DNA of 64,000 nt, taken from the NCBI RefSeq assembly GCF_000235425.2, contig NZ_KI912267.1, positions 1,503,611 to 1,567,610 of the forward strand, in the 5' to 3' direction. Positions 38,504 through 46,927 of the stretch are shown one piece after another. The position numbers were made by a program, and so were the translations under genes. The notes beneath the pieces were generated by a model. That model did not search any database. It was not told the origin of the DNA and saw only the letters and a list, made by a program, of their open reading frames with translations. Each line of letters begins with the position of its first letter. Within the stretch, counting starts at the first letter, position 1. This stretch comes from Pseudofrankia saprophytica. GTDB lineage: Bacteria > Actinomycetota > Actinomycetes > Frankiales > Frankiaceae.

Positions 38504-39373
38504 ATGACACCGTCAGTCCGGGCCGGCAGGCGCCGCGCCGTCAGGCGGCTCGCGCCCAAGGTGCCCGAGATCACCGCCATGTTCTGGATCATCAAGATCC
38601 TCACGACCGGGATGGGTGAGGCCGCGTCCGACTTTCTCGCCAACCGCAGCGTCCCGCTGGCGGGCGCGGTGGGGCTCGTCGGGTTCACGGTGGCGATGTG
38701 GCTGCAGTTGCGAACTCGCCGCTATGTAACCGCCGTCTACTGGTTCGCGGTGGCCATGGTCGCCGTCTTCAGCACGATGGCGGCGGATGGCGTCCACCGC
38801 GTCCTCGGCGTGCCCTACCCCGCCACAACCCTGTTCTACGCCGTCGCACTCGCCACGATCTTCTACCTGTGGCGTCGCAACGAGCGGTCGCTGTCGATCC
38901 ACAGCATCGTCACCCATAAGCGCGAGATCTACTACTGGTCCGCCGTCCTCGCCACCTTCGCGCTCGGCACGGCAGCCGGAGATCTCACGGCCTTCACCCT
39001 CAACCTCGGTTATCTCGCGTCGATCGGCTTCTTCGCCGTCGCGATTCTCATCCCCGCCGTCGCCTACCGGCTTCGGTGGATGAACGCCGTCGGCGCGTTC
39101 TGGTTCGCCTACGTGCTCACCCGGCCGCTCGGCGCGTCGATCGCCGACTACCTCGGCAAGGAACCCGACAAGCACGGCCTCGGCTACGGCGACGGGACCG
39201 TCACCGTGGCCGCGACGGTGGTCATCGTCGTCCTGGTCGCCTATCTCGCCTGGACCGGGACCGACGTCCAGCGCCAGCCGGCGACGGCGGGCCCGGCATT
39301 GACGGCGCCCCAGACGCAGGCATCCGTATCCGCTCGGTACGGCGCCCCGTACCGCGATCCGGGCGAGGTGTAG
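38504..39373 (+). CDS. COG4705-like multi-span membrane protein, paralogue B
   Basis: ATG 38504 after AAGAGGAC gives 289 residues. It is clearly homologous to paralogues A and C (KVPEITAMFWIIKILTTGMG; ERSLSIHSIVTHKREIYYW; FWFAYVLTRPLGASIADYL). All four W-x9-G-x4-D units are present, though in unit 2 Gly is replaced by Ser (YWFAVAMVAVFSTMAAD). About eight membrane helices are expected. The first 17 residues are basic and the last 40 are soluble, with no signal peptide. The conserved charged or polar residues inside membrane segments (Asp after each unit; Lys and Glu in unit 1) suggest a transport or channel role, which is inference. Confidence 0.78.
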   Translation: MTPSVRAGRRRAVRRLAPKVPEITAMFWIIKILTTGMGEAASDFLANRSVPLAGAVGLVGFTVAMWLQLRTRRYVTAVYWFAVAMVAVFSTMAADGVHRVLGVPYPATTLFYAVALATIFYLWRRNERSLSIHSIVTHKREIYYWSAVLATFALGTAAGDLTAFTLNLGYLASIGFFAVAILIPAVAYRLRWMNAVGAFWFAYVLTRPLGASIADYLGKEPDKHGLGYGDGTVTVAATVVIVVLVAYLAWTGTDVQRQPATAGPALTAPQTQASVSARYGAPYRDPGEV

Positions 39374-39711
39374 TCGAGAGGGTCGACGTCGTCGTCAGGG
39401 GCGGAACGCAGTTCGCGCTCGCTACGGGATGGCACCGGCGGGCCTTGGACCACCGGAGCCCCGCGTTGAGCCATGCCGCCCTGGTAGCGACGGGCACCGG
39501 GCGCAGTGTCCGCTGGATGGGCGACCGCCGCGCCAACGGGAATTCATCACATAAATAGGCCAACTCCAGCATTTTCGTTCACATCTTCTTTACATCTCGG
39601 TGCGCTTACCGTTCGGTCGCGCGGACGCCGGCGGCATTCCAGTTTCCTTTCCACACGGGCATGCCGCCCACAGGACGCGAAAGGTCGACCGAACCATGCC
39701 CGGGAGACAGA
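39374..39711. other. Intergenic region upstream of paralogue C
   Basis: 338 bases with a markedly AT-richer middle (about 39540-39610). It contains two adjacent 11-base direct repeats at 39577-39598 that could be a regulator site. Short frames across the region show no conserved sequence. Confidence 0.4.
39577..39598 (+). promoter_or_regulatory. Tandem 11-bp direct repeats, possible OmpR/PhoB-type site
   Basis: GTTCACATCTT at 39577-39587 is followed directly by CTTTACATCTC at 39588-39598, sharing 8 of 11 positions. An 11-base head-to-tail spacing is the usual layout for OmpR/PhoB-family regulators, one of which is encoded at 35389-36051. The pair lies 114 bases before the start of paralogue C. 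Assignment is by pattern only. Confidence 0.4.
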
Positions 39712-40596
39712 ATGACACAAGTGGCGAAAATCGAGCAGTACGACTCTCTTGATAGAGTCACGTATGTAGCGAAAAAGCTTCCAGAGATCACAGCGACCTT
39801 CTGGATCATGAAGATCGCGGCGACGACGCTCGGCGAGACCGCGGGCGACCTGCTCGCACAGACCCTGCGGCTGGGATATTTCCTGACGACGGGCGTACTC
39901 ATCCTCGTCTTCGTGGTGACTCTTGCCGTCCAGTTGCGGTCGAGGGTGTACAACCCGTTCTTTTACTGGACGGTCATCCTGTCCACCAGTACGGCCGGTA
40001 CCACCATATCCGACTTCATGAATCGCGACGCGAGCGAGAAGTATCTGGCCAAGGGAACCAGCTCGCTGGGCTGGGGTCCGCAGGGACTCGGTCTCGGCTA
40101 CCCGGTCGGCGCGGCGATCCTGATCTCCCTGCTGATCGCCATCTTCGTCGCATGGAGGCGCACCGGACTGACGTTCGCGATCCGGGACATCGACTCCCGT
40201 CGTGGCGAGAGTTTCTTCTGGTCGGCCATCCTCGTGTCAAATACCCTGGGAACCTCCATGGGCGACTTCCTGTCCGACAGCTCGGGGCTCGGCTACGCGG
40301 GAAGCGCACTGCTCATACTCGGGCTTCTCAGCCTGTTGCTCGCCCTCAGATACGTCCCGGCGGCGTCCAACGTGACGCTGTTCTGGCTCGCCTTCGTGCT
40401 CACCCGCCCGCTCGGTGCGACCGTCGGTGACTTCCTGACGAAACCAGCATCCAAGGGCGGGCTCGCCCTCGGCACCCTCGGGTCGTCGGCAGTCCTGCTC
40501 ACGCTCCTGCTCGGCCTGGTCGGGTTCGCCCACACCCAGGAGAGGCGCCGCGCCAACACCGTCCCAACAAATACGGCGCCGATCAGCGCGGCCTGA
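39712..40596 (+). CDS. COG4705-like multi-span membrane protein, paralogue C
   Basis: ATG 39712 after GGGAGACAG gives 294 residues. Homology to A and B covers the full length (KLPEITATFWIMKIAATTLG; IRDIDSRRGESFFWSAILVS; LFWLAFVLTRPLGATVGDFL). The four repeated units are intact: FWIMKIAATTLGETAGD, YWTVILSTSTAGTTISD, FWSAILVSNTLGTSMGD and FWLAFVLTRPLGATVGD. A longer loop with ASEKYLAKGTSSLGWG separates units 2 and 3, and the HSIVT motif of A and B is changed to RDIDS. About eight membrane segments are predicted. It is in line with paralogue B but 338 bases away, so it probably has its own promoter. Confidence 0.78.
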   Translation: MTQVAKIEQYDSLDRVTYVAKKLPEITATFWIMKIAATTLGETAGDLLAQTLRLGYFLTTGVLILVFVVTLAVQLRSRVYNPFFYWTVILSTSTAGTTISDFMNRDASEKYLAKGTSSLGWGPQGLGLGYPVGAAILISLLIAIFVAWRRTGLTFAIRDIDSRRGESFFWSAILVSNTLGTSMGDFLSDSSGLGYAGSALLILGLLSLLLALRYVPAASNVTLFWLAFVLTRPLGATVGDFLTKPASKGGLALGTLGSSAVLLTLLLGLVGFAHTQERRRANTVPTNTAPISAA

Positions 40597-41227
40597 CCCG
40601 AACCTCCAGTCGGACCCCGTCTTGGGCTCGTTCGAGCGGCATGTCGGTGCGGGCCCGCGGGCCGGCGTCGAACTCGGCATCGCCGGGCCAGAGTCGTAAC
40701 GGACCGAATATCCGCGAACGCGGGGAACGAGCGGGCACCGCCACGCCAGCCGACCCTTTCCCCGTTTGTTTGCCGGATCGTCTGCGAACCACGGATATAT
40801 GCCACCTACATGCGGCGGGCGTATGGCTCAGGCCGCTTCAGGAAATCCGTTACTCCAGGTCATGGGCGAGTCGGAGCGCAGCCCTGCGCGCCCTGGGCCG
40901 GAGGCCGCCCGAGCGCGACGCACGCCCAAGCAGCCGTTCTTGACTCTCCAAGGCATTGGGGGTACGGTCTGCCATGTCAAAGCTGAACGCCGTATAGTTA
41001 TTTTATGGCGATATAAAAATAGACGCCACGCATGATCGATAACCGACGCGCCTGCGCCTGTCCTAACGCGTACCAACCCTTGAGACCCACCCACCCCACC
41101 CGCTTCCGCTGTCGCATCTCGCTCCCAGCACGACCGATCCCGATCGAAGGAGTCCGCCCGTGGGCACCGTCGTCCCGACCATCGACCGTCCCGATCCCGC
41201 CGCCGACATGATCACCGGGTTCGCCGC
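40597..41227. other. Long intergenic region with a kinase relic
   Basis: 631 bases between paralogue C and the GDSL hydrolase, both plus strand. The first part contains a 65-base fragment homologous to the NarL-type kinase gene. The segment near 40995-41030 is AT-rich (TTATTTTATGG) and may hold the hydrolase promoter. No complete gene is seen. Confidence 0.45.
40600..40664 (-). pseudogene. Relic of a NarL-type sensor kinase gene
   Basis: Read on the minus strand, this encodes RARTDMPLERAQDGVRLEV, closely matching RARTDMLLERAEDGIRLEA of the kinase at 33770-35035 (33957-34020 in nucleotides, roughly four fifths of bases identical). The flanking parts of the kinase, including the histidine and the ATP-binding boxes, are absent, so only the relic remains. 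Confidence 0.7.
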
Positions 41228-42394
41228 ATGAGCCACCAGGACCACCGCTGGGCCGCAGCCTGGGCTACCGCTCCGCAGCGGCCGGGCACCGGCTTCGTCC
41301 CGAACTGGTCCGAGGAGGGCTTCGCCGACCAGACGATCCGGCAGACCGTCCGATTGAGCGTCGGCACGAACGCACTGAGAGTTCGACTGTCCAACCGTTA
41401 CGGCGCCGCGCCACTCCGGGTCGCGGGCCTCACCATCGCGTCCGCCGCGGGTGGCAGCGTGATCAAGTCCGACACCCTTCGGGAGCTGACCGCGGACGGG
41501 AAGGCCGCCTTCACCATTCCTGCGGGTACCGACCTGGTCACCGACGCGGTGCGGTCTCCCGTCGACGCGCTGGAGTCGGTGACCGTCTCGCTGTACCTGG
41601 CCGAGCCCTCCGGTCCCGCGACCTACCACGCCCAGGCGCTCGCCACGACCTACCGGGCGGCGGGCGACCACCTCGCGGACGCCGAGGGCACGGCCTTCGC
41701 CGAGACCTCGCAGTCCTTTTACTACCTGGACGGAATCGAGGTCGCCGCGGCCGCCGGCAGCGCCGACGGCATCGTGGTGTTCGGCGACTCGCTCACCGAT
41801 GGGACCGGCAGCACCCCCGATACCGACCAGCGCTTTCCCGACCTGCTGGCCCAGCGCTTCGTGGCGGCGGGACGGCCGCGGCCCGTGCTGAACCAGGGCA
41901 TCGGCGGCAACCGGGTGACGGTCGACTCGGCCTGGCTCGGCGACCGAGCCACCGCCCGCTTCCAGCACGACGTGCTGGAACGTCCTGGAGTGGGCACAGT
42001 GGTGATCCTCGCCGGGATCAACGATGTCGCGATCAGCGAGATCGAGCAGAACTCGCCGTTCCCGGTCCTGGCGCCCTATACCGAGGTGTCGGCGGAGCAG
42101 GTCATCGACGGGCATCTGGAGATGATTCGCCAGGCGCGTGGCGCGGGCCTGCGAGCGGTCGGGGCGACGCTGCTGCCGATGCGGGGCTCGGCCTTCTCCA
42201 CGTCGCGCAGCGAGGCCAAGCGCGCCGCGGTCAACACCTGGATCCGCGAGTCGGGAGCGTACGACGCCGTCGTCGACCTGGCCCTGGCACTGGGCGACGC
42301 GCTCGACCCGGCCCACGACTCCGGCGACGGACTGCACCTCAGCGACGCCGGATACCGGGCGATGGCGGAAGCCGTCGAACTCGCCGCCCTGTAA
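41228..42394 (+). CDS. SGNH/GDSL hydrolase (lysophospholipase-like esterase)
   Basis: A 388-residue protein. A beta-rich N-terminal part (FADQTIRQTVRLSVGTNALR, RLSNRYGAAPLRVAGLTIAS) is followed by the SGNH catalytic domain: block I GIVVFGDSLTDG with Ser188, an Asn/Gly pair in QGIGGNRVT, block III VILAGINDVA, and the catalytic Asp367/His370 in GDGLHLSDAGY. There is no signal peptide, so a cytoplasmic location is likely unless an upstream start is used. The SGNH fold with an N-terminal beta domain is usual for actinobacterial secreted or cytoplasmic esterases. Substrate unknown. A strong hairpin follows at 42418-42460. Confidence 0.87.
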   Translation: MSHQDHRWAAAWATAPQRPGTGFVPNWSEEGFADQTIRQTVRLSVGTNALRVRLSNRYGAAPLRVAGLTIASAAGGSVIKSDTLRELTADGKAAFTIPAGTDLVTDAVRSPVDALESVTVSLYLAEPSGPATYHAQALATTYRAAGDHLADAEGTAFAETSQSFYYLDGIEVAAAAGSADGIVVFGDSLTDGTGSTPDTDQRFPDLLAQRFVAAGRPRPVLNQGIGGNRVTVDSAWLGDRATARFQHDVLERPGVGTVVILAGINDVAISEIEQNSPFPVLAPYTEVSAEQVIDGHLEMIRQARGAGLRAVGATLLPMRGSAFSTSRSEAKRAAVNTWIRESGAYDAVVDLALALGDALDPAHDSGDGLHLSDAGYRAMAEAVELAAL

Positions 42395-42417
42395 CGCCTG
42401 GTACCACCTTCTGCGTA

Positions 42418-42460
42418 CGGCCTCGGGCGGCCGCGCGGTCCGCGCGGCCGCCCGAGGCCG
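42418..42460. terminator. Strong bidirectional terminator-like hairpin
   Basis: A perfect 20-bp stem (42418-42437 and 42441-42460, containing CCTCGGGCGGCC) with a 3-base loop lies between the convergent hydrolase and aldo/keto reductase genes. CTTTCC follows on the plus strand. Confidence 0.7.
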
Positions 42461-42572
42461 CTTTCCGTTCGTCGGTCGGCATGAGGTGTGACCCGGAATC
42501 GGCCCGCCAGTCCACCGGTCGAGGCCGCGAACCCGACACCGAACCGCGGCGGCGGAAATCAGGTCACGGAGG

Positions 42573-43445
42573 TCAGGCCGCGGCGGAGAGCGCCTGGTAC
42601 TGCTCGTCCGTCAGCTTGATCTCGGCGCTGCGCGTGTTCTCCTCGACGTGTGCGACCGTGCTCGTACCGGGAATCGGGAGCGCGACCGGCGAGCGGTGCA
42701 GCAGCCAGGCCAGGGAGAGCTGCGCGGCGGTGGCGTCGATGTTCGCGGCGACCTTCCGCGCCGGGCTGTCGGGCTGCGCGAGGGCGCCGCTGGCGATCGG
42801 GAACCACGGGATGAAGGCGATGCCCTCACGCTCGCAGTATTGCAGTACTTCCTCGTAATGACGGTCGGACAGGTTGTAGAGGTTCTGCACCGACACGATC
42901 GGCGCGATCCGCCTGGCCTGCTCGATCTGCTCCACCCCGACCTCGGACAGGCCGATGTGACGGATCTTGCCCTCCTGCTGCATGAGTACGAGCTCGCCGA
43001 TCTGGTCCTCCAGCGGGACCTCCGGATCGATGCGGTGCAACTGCATCAGGCCCACGCTGTCCACGCCGAGGTGACGCAGGCTGCTCTCCGCCTGCTCCCT
43101 CAGGAACTCGGGACGCCCCACCGGCTGCCACTGGTCGGGCCCCGGCCGAGCGAGACCGACCTTGGAGGCGATGACGAGGTCCTCCGGGTAAGGGTGCAGC
43201 GCCCGGTAGATGATCCTGTCGCTGGCGAAAGGGCCGTAGGCGGCGGCGGTGTCGATGAAGTCGACGCCGAGCTCGCGGGCGCGGCGCACCACGCGGACCG
43301 CTTCGGCGGGATCGGTCGGGTCGCCCCAGATCCCAGGGCCGGTCAGTCGCATGGTGCCCAGTCCTAGACGGTGGACGGGCAGATCACCGCCGAGGTGGAA
43401 CAGGCCAGAGGCCTCAGCGGGGCGCGCAGGTGACTGGATGCTCAC
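42573..43445 (-). CDS. Aldo/keto reductase
   Basis: I chose GTG 43445 (290 residues), which has GGAAGG upstream. The catalytic tetrad of the family is present: Asp and Tyr in VDFIDTAAAYGPF, Lys in DLVIASKVGLARP and His in GLMQLHRIDPEVP. The NADPH-binding C-terminal part contains GIAFIPWFPIASGALAQ and PVALPIPGTSTVAHVEENT. It should reduce carbonyls with NADPH as a monomeric TIM barrel. The neighbouring secondary-metabolite-type genes make a tailoring role possible but unproven; many such enzymes act in general carbonyl metabolism. Confidence 0.9.
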   Translation of the reverse strand: MSIQSPARPAEASGLFHLGGDLPVHRLGLGTMRLTGPGIWGDPTDPAEAVRVVRRARELGVDFIDTAAAYGPFASDRIIYRALHPYPEDLVIASKVGLARPGPDQWQPVGRPEFLREQAESSLRHLGVDSVGLMQLHRIDPEVPLEDQIGELVLMQQEGKIRHIGLSEVGVEQIEQARRIAPIVSVQNLYNLSDRHYEEVLQYCEREGIAFIPWFPIASGALAQPDSPARKVAANIDATAAQLSLAWLLHRSPVALPIPGTSTVAHVEENTRSAEIKLTDEQYQALSAAA

Positions 43446-43931
43446 AGGAGTCGCCTTCCTTTGCGGAGCGGGTAGGGCAAGGTGGCGGGCTGCCACCGAC
43501 GACGAACGCTACACGGCGTGCATGTACTGAACAACGAGCTAAACTCGTCCTATGTATAGATAGAACACTCCACAAAACTAGTGCACAGGCGCTAGGATGG
43601 TGGGCATGGGAGGACGTGGAGCCGCGGGACGCTGCGAAGCCGCGGAGCAGAGTCGCCGGGCCCGCGATGCCGCTCGTCGGGGATGCACCGCCACGAGGAA
43701 CCGCTCGACCTTGACCCAGTCGCCGGGGCCCGCCCCGGTCGGTGACGGTGCCGTTCCAGGCGGGACCGGCGGCCCAGGCGGGACCGACGACACCGCCTCG
43801 CGCCGGATGCCTCGCACCGCGGTCCGCCAATCCACCGAAGCGCAAAAGACGGCGGGGGTACCGGCGTGTCTCAGCCGGTGCCCCCGCCGTCCGGCGGAGC
43901 ATGGATGTCCGGGTGGTCGGCGCCTACCCGC
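43446..43931. other. Intergenic region, no gene accepted
   Basis: 486 bases between the aldo/keto reductase start (-) and the acyltransferase stop (-). It holds the reductase promoter, with an AT-rich part near 43525-43575 (CTATGTATAGATAG), and a good terminator at 43848-43891. Several frames are open because of the base composition, but none has family features. Confidence 0.4.
43848..43891 (-). terminator. Rho-independent terminator of the acyltransferase gene
   Basis: On the minus strand a 17-bp stem (43848-43864 with 43875-43891, one G-T pair) and 10-base loop are followed by TTTTGCG. It lies 41 bases past the acyltransferase stop at 43932. Confidence 0.75.
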
Positions 43932-45146
43932 TCAGCGCTGCTGTCCCTCCCCCCAGGCGGCCAGCGGCGCGGGCCGCGCCGGGAGGTCAGGAGACGGGGC
44001 GGCGGGTCCCGGCTGCGTCGGGACGTCCAGCGACGGGGCAGCGGGCGCGGGACGGCGACGCGGCGCGGCGAACCTGCGCATCATGGGCGTCTCCACCCAG
44101 CCGTACGTCGCCCACGACAACAGGACGACCACGGTCAGCGCGAGCGCGATGAACCCGAGGTTGCCGGCGGTGGACAGTGGCTGGTGCTCGGCGAAGAGGT
44201 GGGCGAGCCACATGAGCACCAGGTAGTGCCAGAGGTAGAACGCATAGGAGATCTTGCCCAGCCACACCATGGGTCCGTTGCGGAAGGGCGAGAACCGCCC
44301 CCGCAGGTCGGCCTCGGTCGCCGCCGCGACCAGCAGGCCGAACGGCAGCGCGGTACACGCGGCGAGGCCGTATTCATAGGGCACCTGGGTGGACAGGACG
44401 TACCCGCCGATCGCCACCGCCAGGGCCGGCATCAGGGGCAGCCGGGAAAGCTGGCCCTCCTTGACCATCCGGGCCAGGAAAATGCCAAGCAGGAAGTCGA
44501 GAGTGCGCACCGGCGGGAAGCCGTTGATGAACCACAGCTTGGTGACCCCGATCGGCAGCGCGGCGCTGACCGCCTCGTCGGGCATCAGCGCCTGGGCGAG
44601 CGAGGGCACCGCGGCGATCGCCGCGGTGACCGCCGCCACCCCTATCCACAGCCGGCTCGGCCGCACCCGGTTCACCAGCCCAATTATCAGCGGGAAACAT
44701 GCGTAGAAGAACACCTCACAGCACAGCGACCAGGAGACGGGGTTGACGCCCCACCAGGTCTTGAAATGCCAGTCCCAGACGTGCACCAGGAACAGGTTGG
44801 CGATCGCGACGCCAGCTCCCGGGAAGATTCCGAGATAGAGCACCAGCAGGATCCCGGCGGCCAGGATGACGACGTGGTTCGGGTACAACTTGAACGCCCG
44901 CCGCCGCCAGAACTCGACTGCCGTGTCGGTCGGACGGGCGGCCCAGGTCAGCACGAATCCGCTGAGCACGAAGAAGAAGGTGACGCCAGCCCATCCGCCC
45001 TGGCCGAACATGGAATGGTAGGTGCGCGCGGTGGAGGGGTCCGAGAACGGCGCCAGCGCGCCGATGTGGAAGGCGGCGACGAGGAGCGCGGCGATTATTC
45101 TCATCCCCGTGAGCGATGGTACTGGCTTCCCTCGGACCTTACTCAT
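43932..45146 (-). CDS. Acyltransferase-3 (OafA/YrhL-type) membrane O-acyltransferase
   Basis: I start at ATG 45146 (404 residues); upstream codons are not conserved. The protein has about ten membrane segments. The acyltransferase-3 hallmarks are present: SLTGMRIIAALLVAAFHIGA with the catalytic-type His near residue 25, FFFVLSGFVLTWAARP, RRRAFKLYPNHVVILAAGIL, then WSLCCEVFFYACFPLIIG and YAFYLWHYLVL. Proteins of this family transfer acyl groups from acyl-CoA to sugars, antibiotics or polymers at the membrane. The C-terminal 60 residues are Pro/Ala-rich and disordered. Close to a P450 and a PKS, it could acylate the polyketide product, but this is inference. Confidence 0.87.
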   Translation of the reverse strand: MSKVRGKPVPSLTGMRIIAALLVAAFHIGALAPFSDPSTARTYHSMFGQGGWAGVTFFFVLSGFVLTWAARPTDTAVEFWRRRAFKLYPNHVVILAAGILLVLYLGIFPGAGVAIANLFLVHVWDWHFKTWWGVNPVSWSLCCEVFFYACFPLIIGLVNRVRPSRLWIGVAAVTAAIAAVPSLAQALMPDEAVSAALPIGVTKLWFINGFPPVRTLDFLLGIFLARMVKEGQLSRLPLMPALAVAIGGYVLSTQVPYEYGLAACTALPFGLLVAAATEADLRGRFSPFRNGPMVWLGKISYAFYLWHYLVLMWLAHLFAEHQPLSTAGNLGFIALALTVVVLLSWATYGWVETPMMRRFAAPRRRPAPAAPSLDVPTQPGPAAPSPDLPARPAPLAAWGEGQQR

Positions 45147-45310
45147 ATTTTCACTCAAATTTTCTTCCTCCCGGATCGCGGTGACCTTTTCGAAGACGGC
45201 ACCCGTCTGGCGGCGGGACGACGGGAGCGCCGTTGTCGATATGCGGCAAAGAAGGCGTCGCCACGTCGGCCCGCCGCCGGCGGCACAAGATGACCGGGCC
45301 ACATCGGGAA

Positions 45311-45338
45311 CGTGGCCTCGCCACGTGGCGAGGCCACG
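45311..45338. terminator. 28-base perfect palindrome at the P450 gene end
   Basis: CGTGGCCTCGCCAC and its exact complement GTGGCGAGGCCACG are directly adjacent, forming a hairpin with at most a 4-base loop. It ends 3 bases before the P450 stop on the minus strand, so it most likely ends P450 transcription. No T-run follows. Confidence 0.6.
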
Positions 45339-45341
45339 GCG

Positions 45342-46646
45342 TCAGGGGCGGTCGGCGGGCACCGGGTTGAGCTGCGGGTCCCACTCCACGAGCAGGTGCT
45401 GGGGGCCGCGGAAGGAGGTGTTCGGCAGATACGTGATCCGCTGCTCCCCGACCAGGCGCAGATGCGGTAGCCGGCGGGCCAGCTCCTCGATGAAGATCCG
45501 CATCTCCTGCCGAGCGAGCGTGGCGCCCATGCAGGCGTGCGCGCCGAACCCGAAGGTCATGTGCCGGTTCGGATTCGGCCGGTCGATGTCGAAGCGTTCC
45601 GGGTCCTCGAAGACCGCCTCGTCGTGGTTGGCGGAGGAGGTGATCATCATCACCCGGGCGTCCTTCGGTATCGTCACGCCGCCGACCGTGGTCTCCTTCA
45701 CGGCCAGCCGGCGCCAGGCGGCCACCGAACCGTCGTAGCGCAGCGACTCCTCGGCCGCCTTGGGAATCAGCTCCGGGTCGGCGCAGACGCGTTCCCAGGT
45801 CCGCGGGTTCTCCAGCAGCGCGCGCATGGCGTTGCCGCTGGCGTTGGTCGTGGTCTCATGCGCGGCGACCAGGCCGGCCAGCGCCGTTGTCTGCAGTTCG
45901 TTGTCGCCGAACAGCCCGGGCTTGCGCTCGCTCTCGCGGATCAGATGCGGCAGCCAGCCGGGGCCCTCCGAGGCCTGCCTGATCTTCTCCACCAGCCCGC
46001 CGCTGAACTCCCAGTACCGGCCCAGGTTGGAGGCCACCTGCTTCTGTTCCTCGGGGGACGGCCGGCCGTACATGAACACGGTCTGGTCCAGGGTGAACTG
46101 GCGGCAGGCCGCGATGTCCTCGTCCGGGATCCCCATGAAGATCAGCGCGATGGTGATCGGCGCCTCCTGGAAGAGGTCGGCCATGAGGTCCGCGCGACCC
46201 TTCTTGACGAAGGCGTCGATGTACCCGTTCACGATCTCCCGGATGCGCGGGACGAGGGCCTCCACCTCCCTGCCCTTGAACGGGTCCTGATGCGCCATGC
46301 GGCGCTCCCGGTGGGACGGGCCGTCCTCGTTGACCAGTGCGAGCCCGGGATTGAAGCCGTGTTGGACCAGGATCGCGATCGTCTCGTCGGTGGACGGGGT
46401 GATCTGGTCCAGGGTGATGGAGGCGGAGAAGGTGTCGGTGTCCTTGAATATCTCCTTGATGTCGTCGTACCGGGTGACGACCCAGTAATCGAGCACCGGA
46501 CTGTAGAAGACCGGCTCCGCCTTGCGGGCGGCTGCCATGGACTTGCCCGGGTGGGCCTGGTACGCGGATTCGAACGGATCGAATGCGGCGGCCAGCGTGG
46601 AGACCGGGCATCCGGTCGGTGTGGTGAGTTCAGGGCTCGTGGTCAT
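45342..46646 (-). CDS. Cytochrome P450
   Basis: ATG 46646 after GAGGGG gives 434 residues. The heme-binding motif is FGFGAHACMG with Cys372 as thiolate ligand. The ExxR pair is in AAEESLRYDG, and the I-helix oxygen-activating motif reads LVAAHETTTN. The meander and C-terminal region are typical of bacterial soluble P450s (CYP). The enzyme needs ferredoxin and reductase, which are not in the window. A divergent TetR gene and the PKS locus a few kilobases away make it a credible oxygenase for the polyketide. Substrate not determinable from sequence. Confidence 0.92.
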   Translation of the reverse strand: MTTSPELTTPTGCPVSTLAAAFDPFESAYQAHPGKSMAAARKAEPVFYSPVLDYWVVTRYDDIKEIFKDTDTFSASITLDQITPSTDETIAILVQHGFNPGLALVNEDGPSHRERRMAHQDPFKGREVEALVPRIREIVNGYIDAFVKKGRADLMADLFQEAPITIALIFMGIPDEDIAACRQFTLDQTVFMYGRPSPEEQKQVASNLGRYWEFSGGLVEKIRQASEGPGWLPHLIRESERKPGLFGDNELQTTALAGLVAAHETTTNASGNAMRALLENPRTWERVCADPELIPKAAEESLRYDGSVAAWRRLAVKETTVGGVTIPKDARVMMITSSANHDEAVFEDPERFDIDRPNPNRHMTFGFGAHACMGATLARQEMRIFIEELARRLPHLRLVGEQRITYLPNTSFRGPQHLLVEWDPQLNPVPADRP

Positions 46647-46927
46647 GACGTCCCCTCGGAAACGAGGCGGCGGGCCGGGACGGGCGGATGCGTGCGCCCA
46701 CCGCGAGATTATGGCGGGCATTTCGGCATTCCAACCCTTATCGCGCGGCGCCGGCCCCCTATCGATTTCCCGGGAAGTCGGGGTCCGCGATCCACCCAGA
46801 ATCCGGGTCCGTTCACGGAATGCGGATGTGCGTTCGCCGACGACTTGTGCGCACCGCCGCGGTCCGTGGTCCGCGGACGGCCTGAAGACCGTCGGCGGAG
46901 ATGGTCACACGCGGTAAACTGGCTTGC

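Noticed and set aside
43597..44226. Plus-strand frame between the aldo/keto reductase and acyltransferase genes
   Set aside because: It overlaps the acyltransferase gene antisense, crosses its terminator and has no conserved features.
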